Shown here piece by piece: positions 11,351 to 23,052 of a DNA stretch of 64,000 nucleotides. The position numbers were made by a program, and so were the translations under genes. Source of the DNA: Augochlora pura (Eukaryota > Arthropoda > Insecta > Hymenoptera > Halictidae); contig NC_135781.1 of the NCBI RefSeq assembly GCF_028453695.1, positions 1,178,001-1,242,000 on the forward strand. The letters run 5' to 3'. The first letter of the stretch is position 1. The number at the start of each line of letters is the position of its first letter. The notes under the pieces were generated by a model. The model was not told where the DNA came from. It worked only from the letters and a program-made list of their open reading frames with translations, and did not search any database.

Positions 11351-11532
11351 TAATGGGATTTTAGGGGGGAAAAAAGCTCGAGAATTTCGAGGAATCGACG
11401 AACAATTAAGATTTTAATTAAGATTTTAAATACAATGTTCCAACGCGGAAAATAGCATACACTTAATTAACATAAACATCGCACGATATATCATCGTCTA
11501 AAAATGACTGACACGTGCTGCCTTATCGAAGC

Positions 11533-11690
11533 TTAACCCTTTGCGCTCGACTGGTGACACCGAGGCTGAAGTGTCGACCGCTAAAATTGTTACAGCACGT
11601 TTCAAAATAATTTTTATATTATACAAAAATTATTCAAATTATAACTGCTACGACATGAGCTACAGGATTTAATTTTAAACAGGGTTAAAA
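11533..11690 (+). mobile_element. Truncated family A MITE
   Basis: TTAACCCTTTGCGCTCGACT, then GGTGACACCGAGGC, GCTAAAATTGTTACAGCAC and TCAAAATAATTTTTATA follow the family A order seen at 9515. The match ends at about ACAGGATTTAATTTTAAACA, just where the 9515 copy enters its second half, so the right end is missing. Confidence 0.72.
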
Positions 11691-12343
11691 ATGCCCGATT
11701 TTGTTGATCGACCTATAGATAGCCGGATGGTCTACGTGTCGCTACGGTTCGCGCGGCAATTACATATTTCGATTAATCCGGAATTTAATCTAACCAGGCC
11801 ACGCGCGCGCACGCGCTCGTTGCCATAAACGCCGAACGGCCGTTCGTTGATAGCGTAACGCGAAACCGTTCGTTCCACGTCTTTTTTTACGAGCTCGTTG
11901 GCAACCGGCCGTTAGCCGAGGTTTTATGTTTAATTTAAAGCGTGCGCGCGCGCGCGCGCGCGAGTAGAACGCGAGTAGCGGAGAGGGTGGATTGCGCCGC
12001 GAGTACCCTCGTCCTCCGTTCGCGCGCAACAGGCCGGCGACGCCGCCGCCGTTCGCTGGAAACGAGAGAATTAATGCCGGGGCTCTGCAACCTCGTCGTC
12101 CTTCCCTTTGACGGTAACTAAGTTCTCGTACGCGCTGTCGTTACAACGTTCCCGCTTTTTGCAGGGCTCGACCGACATCCTCTCCCCCCTCCCCTCTCGC
12201 CACCACTCCCGTTCTCTCTTTCCCTTCTCGACCCCGCGCCGAAACATCGCCGGGATTATCTTGTTACACATTCCGCCCCGGAGAGCGCGCGCGAGCCGCT
12301 TTTTTGCCGTTCCGTGGGGCGAAAAAAGGGTTTTTTTTGGGGC
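11691..12343. other. Unique noncoding DNA with (CG)n run
   Basis: An alternating GC run at 11942-11963 could adopt Z-form DNA. It lies in a very CpG-rich stretch (11800-12060). Frames at 11790-12029 and 12071-12577 on the minus strand are Arg/Pro-rich and low in complexity. A pyrimidine-rich stretch spans 12178-12240. Confidence 0.5.
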
Positions 12344-12371
12344 GGGGGGGGGGGGGGGGGGGGGGGGGGGG
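12344..12371. repeat. Poly-G tract, 28 bases
   Basis: Twenty-eight consecutive G, preceded by TTTTTTTTGGGGC. A run of this length is length-unstable and prone to sequencing error. It could form a G-quadruplex. Confidence 0.9.
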
Positions 12372-14848
12372 TGAGAGGATACACGCGTATCTAGGCTGTT
12401 TCTGCTTTGTAATTCAACTCCGCCGTCTAATTTCGTTCGTACCCGGGTCGCGGGGGTGACTCTGATTCCTCCGGCCGGCTGCCGCTCCCTTTCCGAAAGG
12501 TTCCACGATACTCGAGTTATAGTCGGCTGTAATTGTCCGCGGGAGCATGCTCGACGCACGAGAGATCTGTTTAACAATTTACGGACCGGTCGTTCGACTG
12601 TAAATATTTCTGTTAATACAGGCTAGTTAAATCTGCTAACATTTTTATATTTTCGTGGCATTGGCATTGAACGGTATTTATTTTATTTTTAGTTTGTTTA
12701 GTTTAGTAAAATTATCTGATATTTAAACAATTATATTATAATGTTGGAGCTTGCTGTGGTTCGATGTTAAATTTTTAGTTTCTATTCTTGTCTGATTTAT
12801 TTTATGGAAAAGGTCTTTGAGACGTTTTTTAAATCTCGTGGCTCGCTTATATATTTGCCAGCTATTAATAATTACATAAACAAGAGACAAGAATAATCGT
12901 ATCTCGGCTTCTCAAGTTGTCCGTTTTTACTTAGAAGCTAGGACGTTTTAAGAACATCCATTTTAGAGCGTAAAATAGTCAGATCAAAAATAATTGTAAA
13001 ATGTCTCTGAGTCGTCCAATATTTATTAGAAAAATTTTCACATACTTTTAAAGAGCCTAATTTTTGCGGGCGCTTCATTCCGCTCGCTTATAACATTGTA
13101 ATGTATACGCTCGCTTCGCGACGAGACAAATTTCACGGAAGATGGCGTTTACGTCCGACAACGCGTCCCCCGTGGGGAGGAGTTTGAAACCGATTTAACA
13201 GAAAACGCGGCTCCGCGTTTAGAAAAAAGAAGCGGCGGCGGCGGCAAGAAGAAGACGCAGCGTTATCTTGTCCCAGCGGTTAATCCGATGCGCGGCTTTC
13301 GAGGGAATAACCGGCGAACCGCGCTCTCGCTTCTTATCGCTCGCTAAATTTTCCGCCGGCTGATTCGCGCACGGTTCTCGCGATGTCGCGGCTCCGTTTC
13401 CAAAGCCCTCTCTCTTAGATTTCGATTTAAATTCTCGGGTTTTTTTGGAAATGCTCGTCCAAAAATCTTGGCAAAGGAGCAACGGTTTAAATGAGAACGT
13501 AGAAATTTCATTTTCGATCGAAGGTGGATCTTCCAAGGTATCTATTTAAAAATATATATATAATAATATTGAAGCTTACTGTAATACAGTCTAAAACTTT
13601 CACCTCAATAACAAATTATTGTTTATTAATTATTCGACAACCAATTCGCTGTCCATTCCCAGCTGAAATATAAATTACTTGATATCTAATACTTAAAAAA
13701 AAGAAACAGATAAACCTACACCGCTTTAAAAATCAATGGTCGACGCAACGAACCAGCCGACACTTATAAATAAACCGAGAAGAGAGAAAAACTCAATTAT
13801 GACCAATACCGTCAGCTGATTTCTTCGCGCCGTTTCCGCGGAAGCGTTTGCCGAAAAATTCCGAGAGCCGTTTCTTGCGCCGGCCTCGCCGTTCGCCGAA
13901 CGATGCACCGCCGCAAAGACCCTAGCCGGGCTCCGACGCAATACCGTAAAGAAAATACCTAATCAAGGGAGGGGTGGGGGTCAGACCGCTAAAAGCCGCT
14001 CGGCCGCGGGCAACGACGAAATGCGACGACGGCGGCGGCCGGGTTTCCAGTTTTACGAGCTCGGGCTCGTGGCACGCGTTCCGCCAACAATTACCGGGTG
14101 CCGGTTACGGACCCCCCACCCCCTGTCGTTTTAAACGCCGTTCGTTTTATAGGTTTCTCGTCCACTTTTTCGCGGCGGATCGGTGCTTCCGGTTTTCTCT
14201 GTCATTGCCCGGTTACGATTTCCGTTCCGCCGGGCGGAGACGTCGCGTCGCGACGTGGAATTCGACGGGGCTTCGTGATCCTGAAAAACGTCGATAACGA
14301 CGTCTTGTCTTCCGCGGCTTCCTCGTACCTTCTGTGCTGGGTGTACACATTGATCTGTATACAGGGTGTTTAAAGTAAATGGGGTAAATAGCGAGCGATG
14401 AAAAGAGAGAGAGAGAGATTGCGAGATTGAATTATTTCTATAAATTAATTATCAATAATATAAGCTGTTAATATTGCTGTTGTTATTAGAAGACAGTAAC
14501 AATGAAACAATATGATGAATGTTCGTAACATGAGTTGAACAGATTTTACTGTTCTACTAATATATCTATTTAATATTTCATTTATTTATTTCGCTTACAC
14601 ATTTGCTCAACACCTTTTTAAATCAACTGCTCGGTTCTTCTGCAACCCTTTCCAGCATGAACAATTTCAACATAGTGAATTGCAGTAATCGCTCGTACAG
14701 TTCTTCTTCATTTGACATAACCTCGCGAGTGGTGCCGCCATGTTGGCGTCACCTTAATCAGGATGAAAGTGTTACAGCGACCGTCGCTCTAATGCATTAC
14801 AAGTAGTCGCTATAGTATTCGCTTGAGATTCGCAGAGCAGACGTGAAG
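12372..14848. other. Unique noncoding DNA
   Basis: Positions 12600-13060 are AT-rich. Positions 13130-13420 and 13900-14300 are CpG-rich, with (GCG)n near 13230-13243. TACAGGGTGT at 14360-14369 resembles a transposon terminus without a visible partner, and GACATAACCT occurs at 14714-14723. A GA run lies at 14404-14419. The short frames here show no recognisable protein. Confidence 0.45.
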
Positions 14849-14894
14849 CGAGATAGAGATAGAGAAAGAGAGAGAGAGAGAGAGAGAGATAGAG
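14849..14894. repeat. (GATA/GA)n microsatellite
   Basis: GCGAGATAGAGATAGAGAAAGAG passes into a run of about 24 bases of AG and then a GATAGAGTGTGTG tail. It is a compound purine microsatellite. Confidence 0.9.
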
Positions 14895-16289
14895 TGTGTG
14901 TTAGGAGGCGTAGCCCGGGCGGTCCTCGAGCAGCACGCCGGTTAATTCCAAGCGCCCTGTCTTAGATCTATGTCCGTGGACGACGACACCCGGCTAGGGA
15001 CGCGTGGAAACGGTAGCAAGTCAATTAACGCGGCGATAATTACAACCTGACAGTTACAATCATCGTTACCGTGAAATTGCCGGACTAATGCGGCCGGCCC
15101 GCGCGAGTCACGCGCCGCGATACCCTTCGGCCCCCCCTGTCGCCGCTAATTACCGGGCAAAATGGCCGATCTCCGGCGAACCGACCCGCCGCGGCCTCGC
15201 TGCTCCGACGTTCCGCCGCTGCGAACGGAACCGGTTCGTTTCCCCACGGTTCTTGCAGCCTTTGTCGCTTCCGAGCCGCCGAGTGCCAAGCACCGGGAAC
15301 AGCTTCGCCGTGGGAACGGGACCCGCCATTTTGTCGACTCGAATTCGAGGCTGCGCGTAACAGGTTGGCCTAATTGCGGATGATATAAGCGAGGCATCGA
15401 ATGGGCCAATAATCGCTATTTGGGTATTTCGATGTGCTTTTTAATGCAATAAATATTGTAGGGAAGGAGATATATTTTTTTTTAAGTTGCAATAGTTTAT
15501 TTATTTGGTATGTCCGCTACTATGATTATTGTAGTATTGTATACTGAATATCGTAGATCTGCTTTCATTAGAAAAATTAGTAATATTCTGTAGCCTTTAA
15601 AAAGGGCTAGCCTTTTTTTAAGTTTAAAATAAGAAAAAAAAGAAACTAATAATGAATATTTAATGGAAATAAGTAGAAATGATTATAGTAATTATTGTCA
15701 TAGAGTAATTATAGTTATAGAGTAATTATACTTATATTCACTGTATTTATCATTTACAAAAATCTTTTATAAAATATAAGAAAAATATCGTCTAAGATAT
15801 GCTAGAAATTCTCGAAACATCGCGCCACGTTTTACAATTTAAAAACGATTGTACTCACAAAACTAATTTGTTATTCTTTACATGAAAAATATAATCACGG
15901 CCGTTACACGCGACACGGCGTTAATGCCTGTTTGAAAATTGTCCTCGGTTGATTACGAACTCAAAGTTATCCAGCGCGTACGCACGAGATCCGAAAAAGC
16001 TGCGGGCAAGCAACGCCGCGAAATAAAGTCAGCGACACGGTCGCCGCGGGGTTTAATTCGAATCGCAACTTCCGGTCGGAACATAAGCAACGATGCTACC
16101 ATTTAATTACCGCGCTGAGATCGTGGGTACCATTGGCGCGTTTAATTAAACTGCTTGTCAAGCTGTTTATGAGCAGAAAAACTGTCCGTCAACGCGGCTC
16201 GGCGAAAACGATCAGACAGATACACGGAAAATGTCTAAAAATGTCCGGCTGTTGAAAACACGTCAACCGAGAAATGAAACTACCATCTC
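14895..16289. other. Unique noncoding DNA
   Basis: CpG-rich 14900-15400 is followed by a long AT-rich block, 15420-15900, with irregular TAATTATAGTTATAG-type near-repeats at 15680-15740. The three overlapping frames at 15088-15409 lie on both strands and are not credible genes. Confidence 0.5.
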
Positions 16290-16310
16290 TCTCTCTCTCT
16301 CTCTCTCTTT
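16290..16310. repeat. (TC)n microsatellite
   Basis: A TC run of about 20 bases followed by TTCATCATATATATG. Confidence 0.85.
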
Positions 16311-19013
16311 CATCATATATATGAAAAAAACATGCATATCCACTTCGATGGTCTATTTCCGTTTGACAAAAACAAAACAAAAAAAAATGTATAACGACAG
16401 CCGTGAAGCAGGCTAGAATAATCGAAGCGCCGTCGCACAAAACATTCGAAAACTCTGTAGGACAACGCGGGATAGCCCCTGTCGCGTTACAAAACATAGA
16501 ATCTAAAATGGGCCATTCCGCGGCGGCCCCCATCGTCGTATCATCAAAAAGTAGTCGTCGCGTACCATTTGGACGCCGATGGAACTACAAGCTATTCGCG
16601 CGGTCGAACGATTCTCCGCGACGCGAAACGTAATTTTTACCTGTCCGAATTCGTTTGTACCTTGTGTTCGTGTCTCTCACTTTTTTAATTATACTTTTGC
16701 GAGAATTGTCGCAATTTTTAAGGTAACGCGATATTATGTAATGGTAATGTAATACGATGGAATACTATAGAATAATGATTAAATTGATTAAAATTATATG
16801 AATTTTGAGTGAAAAATTAGAATTTTCATTTAATGAGCATGAGACTAATTTATAATATATATATAATCAATAATTGAAGCTTCCGTCGCACCAAAGATAC
16901 CACGTCCGTGTTCAGATAACATTTTCCAAGGTCCGCGAGCGAGAATCTCTGAAAAGAAGATAAATGCAAGGGATTCGTTCGTATTCCCTGCTGAAAGGGA
17001 AAAAGGTGTCGCGACAGAGACCACCTAGTCGTCACGCGGTCCCTCTCGCGACCGATAAAGAACTATCGGCTGCCCGCGTTGTCTTCGAGCCAGCGCGGCG
17101 CCGCGCCGCCGTCGTTTTTGCCGGCGGAGACGTCGATGATAGATCGCCGTGACGAGTAATTAGACCGGGGACTGTTTGTTGAATCGCGTCTCAGTTTGCC
17201 GCAAAACGGATCCGATCGAACGCGTCCGATTTTAATTGGAGAGACGTCCCCATGACTATCAGATAAATTCACTTTTTATTTCATTTCTCCTCGCAGTCGA
17301 ATTAAAACGTCTTTTAGCATAAAAAGCTTGTGATAAATAGATGACAAGTAAGTTGTGCGAGATAAAAATTGTCGGCAATTATTGCCGGCTCTAGGAAATA
17401 TATCTATAGAGATTCATTTCTTTTGATATTTATTTAAATGAGTTAAAATTAGTTGAGCAGTATTTTTAAATTCAGTGATTAATATTTTGTATTTGCTCTA
17501 CTCATTTTTTAGATAAATGCGTTAAAACCCTCTGATAGAAGATAATAGACAAAGATCACGAATAGAAACGTGATAAGCGAGTGTCACACGCGCGAGTTCG
17601 GTTCTCCGATCGAGCTACCGCGGACGGAACCATAATTCAGATACCGATCGATGGACCCCATTTTCCTCTCCCCTCGTCATATCCCCTATCCATGCCGAAT
17701 GAACGACGACAGTCAAGATTAATCTCCATCGAGATTTTCCTCTTTCTCTGGACCCTTTCGTCCCAAGGCCTCGCCGCACTCTAAATAATAACCGAATCTC
17801 AGGAATCGCCGATAATACGGTGGTCCGTCACCCCTTCCCCGAGAGGACTGCTCTAACAGAATCGGCGACACACTAAATTCCGAAACAAACACGTCGACTC
17901 TATTAAACAGGTCCTCCGCTCTTCGCCGTCCCCTCGTCACCGCTCGAGAGCGTAGCCTTCACGCCATTTTCCTCGGAATTCACGGCAGAATCGCATCTTT
18001 TAATATTTATAGTTCCACCTAAATTACGACACTTGGTGAAGTGTAGTGAATAATTAGATTAATACAGCAATTATTTAAAGTAAAATACAATATAGAATAT
18101 AATACAGTTTAATATAAAATTCATATTCTATTCTCTACTATTTTATTTATATAAATTATAATACAGAATAATATTGAATATAGAATTATAACATCTAAAA
18201 ACACGATTAACTTTATGATTTACCATTAAATACAGTGCATGAATTTGACAAGGAGGGGGTGCATCGGATCTGGTCGAATTTATTTCAGTGAAATTTTTCC
18301 GAGAGATAGTTCGCCAAAACAAAAAATATATTCCGCGCGTATTTCTTTTATCGGGCGTCATCCGCGTTGGAAGGGTGAAAACATCCCCGAAAATGTACTT
18401 TTCATCCCTAGTTTTATCGGGCTGTTTCCCTGGATTACGACCGATAAAAAGAATGTGTCAAATATTTTTTTTTGAAAGTAGCTCTCGCCAACATTTTACA
18501 AAAATCGGCGAGTCCAGTTGCGACATATACGTGCATATACACTGTTACCAGATCCTGTGACATAATACTGTATTAAACGGCGGATCAAATTTAGCCGATA
18601 CGTTTAACGATATTTCTAACAAAAATATTCGAGTACCGAACAAACTTTTACAAAATTCCGAATTTCGTATATATTATTTTTTAACACTGCTTCAAGAAAA
18701 AAAAAAGTTAAAAATATTAGGACGAGTCATTGAAAAAGTCAATAAAATAAATGAGAAAACAAAACAAGATTTTCATTTCAACCAAAAGTCGCTATTCAAA
18801 AACGCTATTCAAAGCCAGGTAAGAAAAAATACTAACGAAGAGAAGGTAAATTGGCTGAAGATATGAAGAATATGTAAAATCCACCGCAACAATACGAATC
18901 ACCGACGAAGGACCCAAAATTAAAGCTGTTCAATGATTAACCCCAGAAACAGAGGACCATCTCGGTGTGCAAACTGTAATTTCAGCTATCGTAACTCGGA
19001 GGCACGCTCAAAC
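16311..19013. other. Unique noncoding DNA, alternating AT-rich and balanced blocks
   Basis: AT-rich blocks lie at 16680-16870, 17260-17540 and 18000-18240 (irregular TATAATA words). Balanced blocks lie at 16900-17260 and 17580-17990. Poly-A runs occur at 16380 and 18690-18710. I see no coding exon with credible splice sites and no terminal repeats. Confidence 0.5.
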
Positions 19014-19017
19014 CTTT

Positions 19018-19065
19018 GACGAAGAAGAAGAAGAAGAAGAAGAAGAAGAAGAAAAAGAAACAAGT
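19018..19065. repeat. (GAA)n microsatellite
   Basis: An uninterrupted GAA trinucleotide run of about 33 bases from 19021 passes into GAAAAAGAAACAAG. It translates as poly-Lys, poly-Glu or poly-Ser in different frames, which explains the open frames around it. Confidence 0.92.
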
Positions 19066-19360
19066 GCGGCGAGAGATGATGGAGAAAGAGAGAGAGAGGG
19101 GCGGCGTTCCGGTTGAAAGCAGCTCGATAGAGGGAAATTCGATCGGCGAGCGAGGTAAAGTTGGCGGCGCGCTCTCGCGGCCGGATTCCGGGAAATCGAG
19201 TAAAATCGAGTGGATCGCGAGGCATCGGGGGAAAAGCGACGGAACGACGCGTCCGACAAAGCTCGCGGCCTATAAAAACCTCCGGCCCGGAAGTTGCTCG
19301 GCGGTCTCGCGAAAAGTTGCTCTCTCCCCACCTCCATCCCACCCTCGCCCTCTCAGTCCC

Positions 19361-19577
19361 TCTTTTTTTCTTTCTTTCTCTCTCTCTGACTCTCTCTGTA
19401 TCTCTATCTCTTTGCATCCATCTCTCCCTCTGTCTCTCTTTCTCTCTGTATCCATCTCTCTCTCTCTCTCTCTCTCTTTTTCTTTCTCTCTCTGAATTTC
19501 TAGCTCTCTCTCTCTCTCTCCCTCTGAATTTCTAGCACTCTCTCTCCCTCTTTCTCTCTCTGAATTTCTAGCTCTGC

Positions 19578-19618
<41 letters not shown>

Positions 19619-19620
19619 CT
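19361..19620. repeat. 260-base polypyrimidine tract with embedded TGAATTTCTAGC repeats
   Basis: This is mostly CT dinucleotides with TTTC and CTGTATC interruptions. TGAATTTCTAGC appears at 19493, 19525 and 19561, so the 3' half is a minisatellite of 32-36 bp made of a CT block plus this spacer. The strand bias is complete: pyrimidines on plus, purines on minus. The 345-residue minus-strand open frame (19270-20307) is Arg/Glu low-complexity sequence derived from this tract. Confidence 0.9.
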
Positions 19621-20689
19621 TTGGCGTGGACGCGCGACGCAGCACCAGCAGCAGTTTCTGGTGTTTGGAAAACCGCGGCGGCGACCGAGCCGCCGGAGAA
19701 AAGAGGATCCCGAAGGATCCGGAGAAGGTGGAGATCGGGGATATTCAAAGGAGCGGAGGAAAGTTCGGGCGAAAAGGTTTCGCGTTTCCCCGTGCTCCTT
19801 CCCATCGTCCGGCGGGATGAAATCGCGCGGAAAACTACGTTTCAAATTGGCCCCGGCGACCCGTGTCGCGCGCGCGCGCGAGAGAGAGAGTGACTCCACA
19901 GGCTTCGATGGCCGGAAGAGAGCCGAAGGGGGCCGAAAGAGGCGTAGGGGAGAGGAGGGGGTATATCGGAGAGCGCCGGTGTTGCTCTGTTTCCGGCGCT
20001 CGCGGTGCCCCTCCCCGATCGGGACGGAAGTAATTAAGTCGTCGCTCGGAAGTTCGAAACGTATCGGGGGAACTTTTGTCAATGGGCGAACCTTTGCCTG
20101 TGCCTTGAAATATCGACTGACTCCTTCCCCCCCTCCCAGGCTGTTCCTCGAGGTCCGGTTAATAGCACCCCGCGACGGAGACACGGGACGTTGCCCCCCT
20201 CCCCTCCCTCCCTCCCTCCTCGCCGGCCAAGGATCCTCTGTGTCGTTCAATCGGCCGAGGAGATGCTCCTCTCCCGGTTGTCGTTCGTTTCCTCGGTCGA
20301 CCGGCAAATTCTTTCGCCGGCGTGTCTCTAACGAGCGACGGTAATTAGAGGACTGCTAATTTATGGGGAAACAGAATTCTCCGTCTGCGAGACGGTGATG
20401 TTCGATCGAGCAAAAATACTATAAGTGGTGTTCGCGCGATTTCCTCGGGACTCTCTATTAGCGGGGTAATTGTAAGGAAATGTGCCGGCTACGAGAGAGA
20501 CCGGCTGGTTCGGGGAACGCTGTATCTCCGGAAATAGTTGAACGCGAGTTTAAGAAACTCCTTTAAGCGGGGGGCAAACTCGACGAGCATGCTCGGCGGA
20601 GGAACATTTCCTCTGTTGTACGAAGATGTAACGTCGTCGTACCCGCGTAGCGCAAAGGCGTCTTCGAGGCTGATTCGTTGATGTCTTAT
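19621..20689. other. Unique GC-rich noncoding DNA
   Basis: A strongly CpG-rich block (19620-20330) with a GCGCGCGCGAGAGAGAGAG patch at 19870-19890 and a CCCTCC-type tract at 20195-20220. Long frames are open on both strands at once because stop codons are scarce in GC-rich DNA, and they match nothing I recognise. Confidence 0.5.
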
Positions 20690-20875
20690 GTAGGCCTAAA
20701 GACGTCTTTGTGAACGAAGACGTCTTCTGGCGTCTTTTAGTCGTCTTCTGGTCATCTTTTAATCATCTTCTATACGTCTTCTAGTCGTCTTTTAGTCGTC
20801 CTCTAGACGCCTTTAAGTCGTTTTTTAGTCGCCCTCTAGACGCCTTTAAGTCGTCCTCTAGTCGTCTTTCAGTTA
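20690..20875. repeat. GTCGTCTTTTA-type minisatellite (10-12 bp units)
   Basis: About fifteen diverged units resemble AGTCGTCTTTTA / AGACGCCTTTA / AGTCGTCCTCT. A CTAGACGCCTTTAAGTCG segment recurs near 20803 and 20836. The reverse complement of this unit (GACGACTTAAA) is the unit of the array at 32805-33160, so these are two loci of one satellite family in opposite orientation. Confidence 0.88.
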
Positions 20876-21443
20876 AATACTTTTTAAAAAGCCGTAAGTA
20901 TCAACAAATGCTAGAATTATGTTCAACTAAACAATGAAACAATTCGCTTAAAATAATAAAATTCAGAGTATTGAACAACGATTGTCGCGAACGATGAATT
21001 AAACAAGCGTCTTGGAGCATTGCATCGACGATCACGTGACCCTGTTTCTTCCCAGTACTTCGACGGGACAGGCGGAATCCGGACACCGTAATTCGCGGAG
21101 TGAAATCAGCGGGAACTTCTGTCGCGACAAAGCGCGTTCAATTTCTCAAATGCTCCCGATAAGGAGAAGAGCAGAGCAGAGCAGAGCAGCAGCAACAGCA
21201 TGGACAATATCCTGTTCGAGGTAGTCCGAGATTTACGGGGGACAGAGTCGCCCCGGGAGGGATCAAAGAAATCAACGGGAGTGTATATCCCCATTTCCCA
21301 AATCCACGGCGATCCTTCAAGGCCGGCGCGGCTCTCCCAGCCCGTCCACGGCCGATAAATATTTTATCGTCGTTCCTAACTTTGTAATATACGAGCCGCC
21401 GTTACGCGGCGCATCGGCGTTCTCGTTCCGCTCGCGCGTTCCG
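20876..21443. other. Unique noncoding DNA
   Basis: A short GAGCA pentamer run (AGAGCAGAGCAGAGCAGAGC) lies near 21168-21190. No gene or element is recognised. Confidence 0.5.
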
Positions 21444-21543
21444 NNNNNNNNNNNNNNNNNNNNNNNNNNNNNNNNNNNNNNNNNNNNNNNNNNNNNNNNN
21501 NNNNNNNNNNNNNNNNNNNNNNNNNNNNNNNNNNNNNNNNNNN
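21444..21543. other. Assembly gap (100 N)
   Basis: A 100-base N placeholder within CpG-rich sequence. Confidence 0.98.
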
Positions 21544-22395
21544 TCCTTTAATTCTCGCCGGCAACGGGTTCTCTTCTATTTTTCTCGGGCGACCGAAAAC
21601 GAAAGTGCACCCAGAGAAAAATTCCACCCGGCGGAATCTATCGTTTCGAGTGGCGGCTCGTTACGGTCTGAAAACGAATTTATAATTGGTTGCCGGGGAG
21701 GGGTGGACTTTAAGCGACGCGAGTTTCTACATTTATTACGCGTACATAGACCCGGCTTCGATTCGCCTCGAGAAAGTGCGTGGTGCTTCTTCGTGTCAGG
21801 TCATCGTCGTGAGAATTCGTGGTTCTTTGATTCGTAAAATAGGAGTTGAGATTGCTGAGTCAATCGAGGCTTTTTTTAATACTATATATTTATACTTCAA
21901 TCAAGTATACACCACCCCATAGAATTTAAAGAAAAGGCAATGCCATACTTTATCTCGGAAGCGTAAATCAAATACCATTACTTATTATTTTTATCCGAAG
22001 ATTATTATCCAATAATTAATGGTTCTTCCATGGTTCGAAAATTCCTGCCACGCTACCTCCGGCCATTAATTATATAAAAGTCAAAAATGAATTCTTTACC
22101 TTTTGCGATCAGGGTTTGTTTAAATACAAATAATGATGTTATTTATCTCGAAAAATAAAACAGCTGATTTTATATAATTTTTCAAGTATCATTTCAATTA
22201 CAAATATAGAATCGGATGCGAAAAATAATTCGGTTTTATCGATGTCTAGTTTTCTTCAGAAACGAATTTAATTCGTATATTAAATTTATTAAATAATTCA
22301 GTTTAATAAAAGAATTTTGTTTACCTGCCACCTACCCCGCAGCATTTCGAAAAAAAAGGAGAAAAGCTGAAGATTGTTCGAAAATTTCCCTGGGC

Positions 22396-22400
<5 letters not shown>
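21544..22400. other. Unique noncoding DNA, AT-rich from 21860
   Basis: Positions 21544-21860 are balanced and 21860-22320 AT-rich, with no tandem structure. No gene is supported. Confidence 0.5.

Positions 22401-22434
<34 letters not shown>
22401..22434. repeat. (AG)n microsatellite
   Basis: An AG run of about 34 bases giving spurious SLSLS/RERER frames on both strands. Confidence 0.95.
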
Positions 22435-22435
<1 letters not shown>

Positions 22436-22722
22436 GGTGCGGCGCGGCTCTTCGAAAATTCATGCGAAACGAAAATCGCGGAAGGGGTTCGTGTCTCGGG
22501 GGCTGTTGAAAAACTCTGTTGACGTACAATTAGAACGCTCGGCTGTTTCCCGCGCGCCGATCGAGGATCTACGCGAGACCTAATTATCCTCGTTGACCGC
22601 GATGCTCGACGCACGGAAGCGCGGGTATTTTTTCGAGTGCGCGCGCGGGGCCACGATCGAACCCACTCGACCCTCCGCCGCTACGGCCGTGGCTCGCGCG
22701 CAGCGATCGATTCCCCTATTCG

Positions 22723-22743
22723 CCCCCCCCCCCCCCCCCCCCC
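22723..22743. repeat. Poly-C tract, 21 bases
   Basis: Twenty-one consecutive C between CpG-rich flanks. The length is likely unreliable in short-read data. Confidence 0.9.
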
Positions 22744-22844
22744 AGCGATCAGAAAAAAATCTCCTAGCACGCGCGGGCGACGTTGCTTTGTCCCGAGAAT
22801 CTCGGAAACGACGACGATCGGGTCGGCGAGATTGCGTTAAAAAA

Positions 22845-22951
22845 TTAGATTCTTTAGAAATTCTTAGTTAAATTCTTTAGAAATTCTTTAAAAATTCTTG
22901 GTCAGTTAAATTCTTTAAAAATTCTCAGCTAGTTAAATTCTTTAGAAATTA
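22845..22951. repeat. GTTAAATTCTTTAGAAATTC tandem repeat, 3-4 copies
   Basis: GTTAAATTCTTTA recurs at 22867, 22905 and 22932 with AGAAATTCTT or AAAAATTCT between copies, so the spacing is irregular (38 and 27). The array ends exactly where the family D element begins. Confidence 0.8.
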
Positions 22952-23052
22952 TTATCACGTTGAGCGCCGACAATCAGCCACTGAAATATCCACGTCGTTA
23001 AAGAAAAATTAATTAAAGCGAAACTAGAGAGGTAATATTTATCTAATAGTGT
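22952..23052 (-). mobile_element. Family D element end (CACGTTGAGCGCC)
   Basis: CACGTTGAGCGCC is followed by TCAGCCACTG, then CCACGTCGTTAAAGAAA, AATTAAAGCGAAACTAG and GGTAATATTTA. The last three segments are the reverse complement of 58830-58886 in the other family D copy. This fragment is therefore the right-hand end of the element in inverted orientation, broken off at about 23052. Confidence 0.68.

Noticed and set aside
19270..20307. 345-codon minus-strand open frame
   Set aside because: It is Arg/Glu low-complexity sequence from the polypyrimidine tract joined to GC-rich DNA in which stops are rare.
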